8,966 nt of DNA from contig NZER01000095.1 in the NCBI GenBank assembly GCA_002690445.1, positions 1-8,966 on the forward strand, in the 5' to 3' direction. The notes beneath the pieces were generated by a model. It saw nothing but the letters and a program-made list of their open reading frames with translations, did not search any database and was not told the DNA's origin. This stretch comes from Candidatus Pacearchaeota archaeon (lineage in GTDB: Archaea; Nanoarchaeota; Nanoarchaeia; Pacearchaeales; GW2011-AR1). Positions 1 through 3,870 of the stretch are shown piece by piece. The position numbers were made by a program, and so were the translations under genes. Within the stretch, counting starts at the first letter, position 1; each line of letters begins with the position of its first letter.

Positions 1-1
1 A

Positions 2-139
2 GACTCTACCTCAGCCCTCTATCAACTGAGAGCCAAAGGGGGAGATTTCCCCCCTTTCGGAATGCGTAGCGACTGGCTACGGATCCCTGATGTGACTAAG
101 AGCAAGATGAGACAGGTGCTATTTGCCGATGTCTGCTAG
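2..139 (+). CDS. C-terminal fragment of an unidentified phage protein (5' end outside window)
   Basis: The frame starting at base 2 is open for 45 codons and stops at TAG 137-139; the other two forward frames close early (27-29 and 67-69). The translation has a normal mixed composition, with pieces such as TSALYQLRAKGG, FGMRSDWLRIP and a basic KSKMRQ stretch before the end. I do not recognise the family. The TSALYQLRAKG segment could be a helix of a DNA-binding fold, but that is only an impression. The 3' end overlaps the convergent 182-residue gene by 21 bases, as happens in compact phage genomes. A GC-rich hairpin (35-57) lies inside this frame, so the alternative is non-coding DNA between convergent genes. 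Without the upstream sequence I cannot decide firmly. Confidence 0.45.
   Translation, partial: DSTSALYQLRAKGGDFPPFGMRSDWLRIPDVTKSKMRQVLFADVC
35..57. terminator. GC-rich stem-loop, possible terminator of the leftward gene
   Basis: AAAGGGGG at 35-42 pairs with CCCCCTTT at 50-57, giving eight perfect pairs around a 7-base loop. It lies about 60 bases beyond the stop codon of the leftward 182-residue gene. No run of T follows the stem on either strand, so intrinsic termination is uncertain. It also overlaps an open rightward frame, and the pairing could simply follow from codons for Lys-Gly-Gly and Pro-Pro-Phe. Confidence 0.35.
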
Positions 140-667
140 GTTGAGCGACGTTCGAACGATGGTACGCTCTGGACAATAGTTGGCAAATACAAGTGTTTGC
201 AAGATATCTCCCGAATCCTCATCAAATATGTCACGGGTATAAACTTCGTGATTGTCATTGAGGACGTATTTGACATCTGGGATGATTTTGGTGATGGATT
301 CATTGGCGGTACGTGCATTGACAATAGCCTTCACTTCATCAATAGACAGTTCCGCAGGCACATCGTATGTACCATCATCAAACTCAGTAGCGTCATACTG
401 CACCTCGAAGTTAGGTGAATAGACTCTTCGTTTGAACGTCCTACCATCCTCCGTAACTTCCTCCGTAAGATCAGGATATCGCATAACCTGTCTCTTGGTA
501 ATGGGATTGATGATTGGATTGCCCTTACGATCTGTCCTTGCCACCTTTGAATCCTTTCCACCACTCGTGTCAGGCATACCTGTATTACGGACGTGATAGA
601 TGTTAGTTAGGAAGATCATTACCTGTTCTTTAAGTGTCTTGCTCTTAGGTTTCGTTATTCTAGCCAT
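119..667 (-). CDS. unidentified 182-residue phage protein, leftward gene
   Basis: This is a complete leftward frame of 182 codons, ATG at 667-665 and TAG at 121-119. A good ribosome site reading AGGAGA on the minus strand lies about 6 bases upstream of the ATG, which supports both the gene and its start. The N-terminus is basic (ARITKPKSKTLKEQ). The middle and C-terminal parts are acidic and mixed, with stretches such as YDATEFDDGTYDVPAEL and DIFDEDSGDIL. There is no signal peptide, membrane segment or catalytic motif that I can recognise, and I cannot name the family. It is transcribed away from the late operon, so it probably belongs to a different expression class, such as an early or middle gene or a regulator. 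That class is inferred from orientation only. Its 3' end converges with an open frame from the left edge. Confidence 0.8.
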   Translation of the reverse strand: MARITKPKSKTLKEQVMIFLTNIYHVRNTGMPDTSGGKDSKVARTDRKGNPIINPITKRQVMRYPDLTEEVTEDGRTFKRRVYSPNFEVQYDATEFDDGTYDVPAELSIDEVKAIVNARTANESITKIIPDVKYVLNDNHEVYTRDIFDEDSGDILQTLVFANYCPERTIVRTSLNLADIGK

Positions 668-685
668 TAGATTTCTCCTATGGTT

Positions 686-715
686 ATGTTATGGGTTTAT
701 CTGGCAAGTTGCTAA
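686..715 (-). promoter_or_regulatory. weak sigma70-like promoter candidate for the leftward gene
   Basis: On the minus strand TTAGCA (forward 710-715) and TAACAT (forward 686-691) are 18 bases apart. Each matches four of six positions of the bacterial consensus. The site lies 18 bases before the start codon, so the leader would be very short. The match is weak and could be chance. Confidence 0.2.
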
Positions 716-720
716 GCACA

Positions 721-735
721 CCTACCAGAGGTAGG
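721..735. repeat. short stem-loop (CCTACC / GGTAGG)
   Basis: CCTACC at 721-726 and GGTAGG at 730-735 form a perfect 6-bp stem around a 3-base AGA loop. It is the first of three stem-loops in a row and lies about 55 bases upstream of the leftward gene's start codon, in its possible leader. Its function is unknown. Confidence 0.5.
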
Positions 736-749
736 AGAGGGGCAGTTTA

Positions 750-815
750 AATAGACCACGTTTGATTTCAGGCTGGCACGGCACCCCAGCCCCATTAAAT
801 CAAAGGGGGTCTATT
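750..815. repeat. 66-base compound inverted repeat / large stem-loop
   Basis: Three perfectly complementary blocks nest in order: AATAGACC (750-757) with GGTCTATT (808-815), TTTGATTT (761-768) with AAATCAAA (797-804), and GGCTGG (771-776) with CCAGCC (786-791). That is 22 Watson-Crick pairs interrupted by a 3+3 internal loop and a 2+5 internal loop, closed by a 9-base loop. The blocks stay in register through two unpaired loops, which resembles a functional RNA or DNA hairpin more than a coincidence. There is no T-run beside it, so a simple terminator is unlikely. Possible roles are a leader RNA structure, a packaging or replication signal, or a protein-binding cruciform. Confidence 0.75.
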
Positions 816-834
816 GAGTGAGTTTCCCACACTC
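816..834. repeat. small stem-loop (GAGTG / CACTC)
   Basis: GAGTG at 816-820 pairs with CACTC at 830-834 around a 9-base loop. It directly abuts the large inverted repeat ending at 815, so the two could stack. Five pairs alone would be weak, and it is listed mainly for its position. Confidence 0.35.
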
Positions 835-947
835 TCATTCTACAGCAAGTTTTCGGAAAGGGGTCCCATTTATTTTTTTGTAGAGGATATGGCAGCAGAA
901 TATATTTTTAATGTTGAGAATATATAGTTTTGTCTTTAACTTCCCGC

Positions 948-1061
948 CACTTAGTGTCGCTCTTAGCCAAATTTAAGCCCTATACGAATGCGACTCTAAG
1001 AACAACTAAGTGTATGAATTTAATAAATATATTACCGATTAACTAAGTGGTCCACTAAGTG
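948..1061. repeat. cluster of four ACT(A/T)AGTG dyads, operator- or iteron-like
   Basis: Four near-identical 9-base sites have a dyad centred on one base: CACTTAGTG (948-956), AACTAAGTG (1004-1012), AACTAAGTG (1041-1049) and CACTAAGTG (1053-1061). The last extends to an 11-base palindrome, CCACTAAGTGG (1052-1062). Centre spacings are 56, 37 and 12 bases, the last close to one helix turn. Extra CTAAG/CTTAG pentamers occur at 962-966 and 996-1000. Such clusters are typical of sites bound by a dimeric regulator, a replication initiator or a small terminase. Which of these applies cannot be read from the sequence. Confidence 0.6.
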
Positions 1062-1100
1062 GGAGACTATTCAAAAGAGGCACTAAAATCAGATCTTAAG

Positions 1101-1129
1101 TTCCCAAAGTGGACTGGGGATGTTAGTAT
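1101..1129 (+). promoter_or_regulatory. weak sigma70-like promoter candidate before the late genes
   Basis: TTCCCA (1101-1106) and TAGTAT (1124-1129) are separated by 17 bases, and each matches four of six consensus positions. It would start transcription just before the endolysin ribosome site. The match is modest, and phages often drive late genes from their own promoter type, so this is only a candidate. Confidence 0.25.
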
Positions 1130-1138
1130 AGATAGCTT

Positions 1139-1145
1139 AAGGAGG
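1139..1145 (+). promoter_or_regulatory. strong Shine-Dalgarno site of the endolysin gene
   Basis: AAGGAGG matches the full anti-Shine-Dalgarno core and ends four bases before the ATG at 1150. It is the best ribosome site in the window and fixes the start of the first gene of the rightward block. Confidence 0.85.
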
Positions 1146-1149
1146 AGAT

Positions 1150-1563
1150 ATGCCGAAGTTCGGGTCAAGAAGCAGAAACGCCCTAAAAAGTTGCGATAAG
1201 AGGTTACAGTTAGTTTTCAATGAAGTTATCAAAACAGTGGATTGCTCTGTACTTGAGGGTCACAGGGGTCAAGTTGAGCAAGATAGGCTATGTGAAGAGG
1301 GTAAGTCGAAGGTTAAATATCCCAAAGGACGTCATAATCAGCTTCCCTCTCGTGCTTGCGATTGTGTCCCTTATCCTATTGACTGGCACGATCGTGAAAG
1401 GTTTACATTTTTTGCTGGTTTCGTATTAGGAGTTGCAGAAACGATGGGCGTAAGCCTACGTTGGGGTGGTGATTGGGACAAGGATTGGTATGTACACGAC
1501 AATATGTTTGATGATTTCCCTCATTTTGAGCTGTTAGATGTACCAGGTAACGATAAAGCATAG
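1150..1563 (+). CDS. endolysin, M15-family zinc peptidase (L-alanyl-D-glutamate/D-Ala-D-Ala type)
   Basis: This 137-residue enzyme should cut peptide cross-links of bacterial peptidoglycan at the end of infection. It matches the single-domain phage M15 peptidase pattern. The N-terminal MPKFGSRSRNALKSCDKRL is followed by the VLEGHRG segment (34-40). The first zinc-ligand stretch is GRHNQLPSRACD (60-71) with H62 and D71, followed by VPYPIDW (73-79). Then come RWGGDWD (104-110) and DFPHFEL (122-128), with H125 as third ligand and D122 as probable catalytic acid. The overall length is usual for the family. There is no signal peptide and no wall-binding domain, so it would need a holin or similar partner to reach the wall; none is visible here. 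The AAGGAGG site supports the start. The last 26 bases overlap the next gene, suggesting coupled translation. Confidence 0.88.
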   Translation: MPKFGSRSRNALKSCDKRLQLVFNEVIKTVDCSVLEGHRGQVEQDRLCEEGKSKVKYPKGRHNQLPSRACDCVPYPIDWHDRERFTFFAGFVLGVAETMGVSLRWGGDWDKDWYVHDNMFDDFPHFELLDVPGNDKA

Positions 1564-2329
1564 GGATAAAGGTACAAGATCCTACAATATATTCACAGAG
1601 GGGGAAGCGAAAGAAGAGGGTATTGAATACAAACATTGGAAAGACGCTGATATTGGCGAATACGCTCTCAGCGATGACAAATATGTCGCCCTCGTTCTAC
1701 AGAAAAAGACTTATGAAGCGAATAACGGTCTTAGTAATACATATATTCGTCTACCTTTTGGCTATGCCTTTTATAATCCTAAGTATCCTGGCAAGAAGTT
1801 TAAAGCAGAGGGTAGAAAATCTCATCACACACTATCAGGTAAACCGCAATTAGAGGTTAGAAAGGGTTCCACCAAGTGGAAAAACCTTGCTCTGGCTTAT
1901 TCTACCTGTTTCCAGCTTGATATTGCGATAGATCTCGTATTTGATTCAACAACCCCATCGGAAAGAAGAACGTATAAACGATGGATGAAGACACAGGAGT
2001 TTAAAAGTATGGTAAAAGATGAGCTAAAAGGACTACTAAAAGAGAAAGGTTACGGTGAGTCCGACGTAATTGACCTTTTAACCGAAGCCCAGGGTATGGC
2101 AAAGGAGAAAAAGGATCTTACTAATTTCATACGTGTAATAGAAAACATTCAGGATATGCTTGGAATGAAGGATAAAACAGTAATAAGGACCACAGATACT
2201 CTCCAAGCCACCCAAACAAAGCGTCTTTTAGATGAAATAGCTGAGGAAGAGCAGCATCTTATAGGACAAAGGGAGACAATTGAGGTAAAAACCCTGGGTC
2301 CAAACGATCCAGGTGATGAGAATGCCTGA
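1538..2329 (+). CDS. probable terminase small subunit
   Basis: The protein has 263 residues and two parts. The N-terminal part (about 1-125) looks compact and mixed alpha/beta, with GYAFYNPKYPGKKF (75-88) and a conserved-looking SGKPQLEVRKG (100-110). The C-terminal part is helical, with TPSERRTYKRWM (139-150), AKEKKDLTNFIRVIENIQDMLGMKDK (188-213, read in pieces) and an acidic ending around LLDEIAEEE (230-238). The helical, charged half and the place just before the large terminase argue for the DNA-recognition subunit, but small terminases vary so much that sequence alone does not prove it. The ATG at 1538 lies inside the endolysin gene and has only a weak GAG (1528-1530) upstream, fitting translational coupling. 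Its stop overlaps the large terminase start by eight bases. The alternative is an unknown phage protein with terS elsewhere. Confidence 0.6.
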   Translation: MYQVTIKHRDKGTRSYNIFTEGEAKEEGIEYKHWKDADIGEYALSDDKYVALVLQKKTYEANNGLSNTYIRLPFGYAFYNPKYPGKKFKAEGRKSHHTLSGKPQLEVRKGSTKWKNLALAYSTCFQLDIAIDLVFDSTTPSERRTYKRWMKTQEFKSMVKDELKGLLKEKGYGESDVIDLLTEAQGMAKEKKDLTNFIRVIENIQDMLGMKDKTVIRTTDTLQATQTKRLLDEIAEEEQHLIGQRETIEVKTLGPNDPGDENA

Positions 2330-3821
2330 ACAAGACTATGAAGAGCTGTATGAACGTAAGCAGGCTCTCGCTAAATTACAGAAATCTATAGCTTTATTCG
2401 GCAGATACTGCTTTCCTACTGCTTTACGCAAGTCTACACCCCCTTTTCATCACGAAATATACTCCGCGATCCGCGATGAGAAGAAAAAACGTGTACTTAT
2501 AGCCGCTCCAAGGGGTACAGCTAAGTCCACTGTCATCTCTTTATTGCTTCCTTTGCACCGTATAGCCTTTAAAAGAGACGACCAAGAGGAGTTTATTGTC
2601 ATAATCTCCGAATCTCAGGCACAATCCATCAATTTCTTGTCAAGAATTAAATATCACTTGAGCTTCTCGGAGCGATTTAAGGCTCTTTTTGGTGATATGG
2701 GACCTCATACGGCTCGAAAATGGACTAATTCTGATATTGTTACTGCAAATGGGACCAGAATAGTCGCAGTTGGTACTGGACAGAGGGTTCGTGGGTTTAT
2801 TGAAGGTGATACGCGTCCAACTTTGATCATTGTTGATGATTTTGAGTCAGAGTTGAACGCTTTTACTGATGAAGCCAGGGCAAAGAACAGAAAATGGATG
2901 ACTGAGGCAGTAATTCCATCATTAGCAGACGATGGAAGGATTATTATGATAGGAACAGTTATATCAGAGGACTGTTTTTTGTATTGGGCTAAGGAATCTA
3001 CAGCCTGGGATGTGCTATGGTATAGTATAATTGACGATGAAGGTAATAGTATTTGGGAAGAAAGGTTTCCACAATCAAGAATTAACGGAATCAAGGAGGA
3101 GTACTCTTCGGTTGGGAATATAAATGGGTTTTATCAGGAATATATGAACATAGCTCAGTCACCAGATGAAGCCCCCTTTCAGCCCAAATGGATCAAAATG
3201 CATCATTATGACTTTAAAAGAATAGAGGGACAGCCCTGTTTAGTTAGAAATGTTGGAGATGAGGAGAAGATTATACCCATAGAAACGTATGGTGGTGTAG
3301 ATCCAGCGTCCTCTTTGTCAGCTAAGGCTGACTTTTTTGTTGCTGTTACCATAGGAATTGACCATGAAGGGAACAAATATATTGTTGATATGTATAGAAA
3401 GAGGGTATCTCCAGCTGAACAGCCTGATATAATCATAGATCTATGGAAAAAGTATAAACATAAGAAGATGAAGATAGAGACTGTTGCATACCAGGAAGCA
3501 TTGCGTGCTGCAGTAAAGAAAAGAATGCTGGAAGAAAATATCTATATACCAGGACTAGAGAAGGGTGTTAAACCAAGAACAAGGAAATCGGAGAGATTAT
3601 TGTCATTGGTCCCTATGTTTGCTAAGGGCGAGTTCTACTTTAGACCACAGGATACTGAAGCACAGGCAGAGTTTCTTTCTTATCCTAAAGGAAAGCACGA
3701 TGATGTGATGGATGCAGTATGGACTTCTCTCGAAGGATCACGACCTTGTAGAATAAAAAGCTTAGATCCAGATGAAAAAACTAGTAAATACCAAAAAGTT
3801 CTTGATTGGATGACGTTATAA
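2322..3821 (+). CDS. terL: terminase large subunit (ATPase and nuclease)
   Basis: This is the motor that cuts concatemeric DNA and drives it into the prohead. Numbering from ATG 2322 (499 residues), the ATPase has Walker A PRGTAKST (63-70), GTGQRVRG (151-158), Walker B LIIVDDFE (168-175) with the acidic pair D172/D173 and catalytic E175, and the coupling motif IMIGT (208-212). The nuclease half has GGVDPA with D327, an acidic residue at E386 or E392, and KHDDVMDA with D460, D461 and D464. All key residues are present and length is normal. I chose 2322 because AGGTG (2311-2315) lies six bases before it. GTG 2313 and ATG 2316 are in-frame alternatives adding three or two residues. The start overlaps the upstream stop by eight bases. 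A 49-base AT-rich gap separates it from the portal. Confidence 0.95.
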   Translation: MPEQDYEELYERKQALAKLQKSIALFGRYCFPTALRKSTPPFHHEIYSAIRDEKKKRVLIAAPRGTAKSTVISLLLPLHRIAFKRDDQEEFIVIISESQAQSINFLSRIKYHLSFSERFKALFGDMGPHTARKWTNSDIVTANGTRIVAVGTGQRVRGFIEGDTRPTLIIVDDFESELNAFTDEARAKNRKWMTEAVIPSLADDGRIIMIGTVISEDCFLYWAKESTAWDVLWYSIIDDEGNSIWEERFPQSRINGIKEEYSSVGNINGFYQEYMNIAQSPDEAPFQPKWIKMHHYDFKRIEGQPCLVRNVGDEEKIIPIETYGGVDPASSLSAKADFFVAVTIGIDHEGNKYIVDMYRKRVSPAEQPDIIIDLWKKYKHKKMKIETVAYQEALRAAVKKRMLEENIYIPGLEKGVKPRTRKSERLLSLVPMFAKGEFYFRPQDTEAQAEFLSYPKGKHDDVMDAVWTSLEGSRPCRIKSLDPDEKTSKYQKVLDWMTL

Positions 3822-3870
3822 GGTTTAACTTTAAAAGAATATGTGTATATATATCAAATAGGGTTTTGTT

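Larger units (their letters stand above)
668..1149. other. 482-base intergenic control region between divergent genes
   Basis: No long gene is open on either strand between the leftward gene and the endolysin. From left to right it holds the leftward gene's ribosome site, a 6-bp hairpin (721-735), a 66-base compound hairpin (750-815), a 5-bp hairpin (816-834), an AT-rich block with a run of seven T (873-879), several ACT(A/T)AGTG dyads (948-1061), and a strong ribosome site at 1139-1145. In a dense phage genome such a long gene-free stretch usually carries control or packaging signals. Its position next to the small terminase fits a cos or pac site as well as divergent promoters. The role is inferred; only the structures are seen. 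Confidence 0.6.

Noticed and set aside
1..45. tRNA-like D-arm on the minus strand (CTCAGTTGATAGAG, 17-30)
   Set aside because: The D-arm resemblance is good, and an anticodon stem could begin before the window edge. But positions 8 and 9 are not the usual bases, the anticodon loop would be atypical (anticodon AGA), and the acceptor strand is better paired in the 35-57 hairpin. The same bases are also open as coding sequence on the + strand.
860..880. Run of seven T (873-879) after GGGGTCCC as an intrinsic terminator
   Set aside because: GGGGTCCC cannot form a hairpin because there is no room for a loop. The TTTT/AAA pairing upstream is only three or four pairs. The strong hairpin at 750-815 is too far away.
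889..927. Twelve-codon ATG minigene (MAAEYIFNVENI) as a leader peptide
   Set aside because: AGAGG at 882-886 is only two bases from the ATG, too close to act as a ribosome site, and the peptide shows no attenuator-like codon run. It is kept only as part of the longer TTG-start candidate.
914..942. Promoter TTGAGA (914-919) with TAACTT (937-942)
   Set aside because: The -35 match is fair and the spacing is 17, but the -10 hexamer matches only three of six positions.
2705..3094. 129-codon antisense frame inside the large terminase gene
   Set aside because: It lies wholly opposite strongly supported terL motifs, has no ribosome site I can see, and its composition (Ser/Ile runs) is typical of an antisense shadow.
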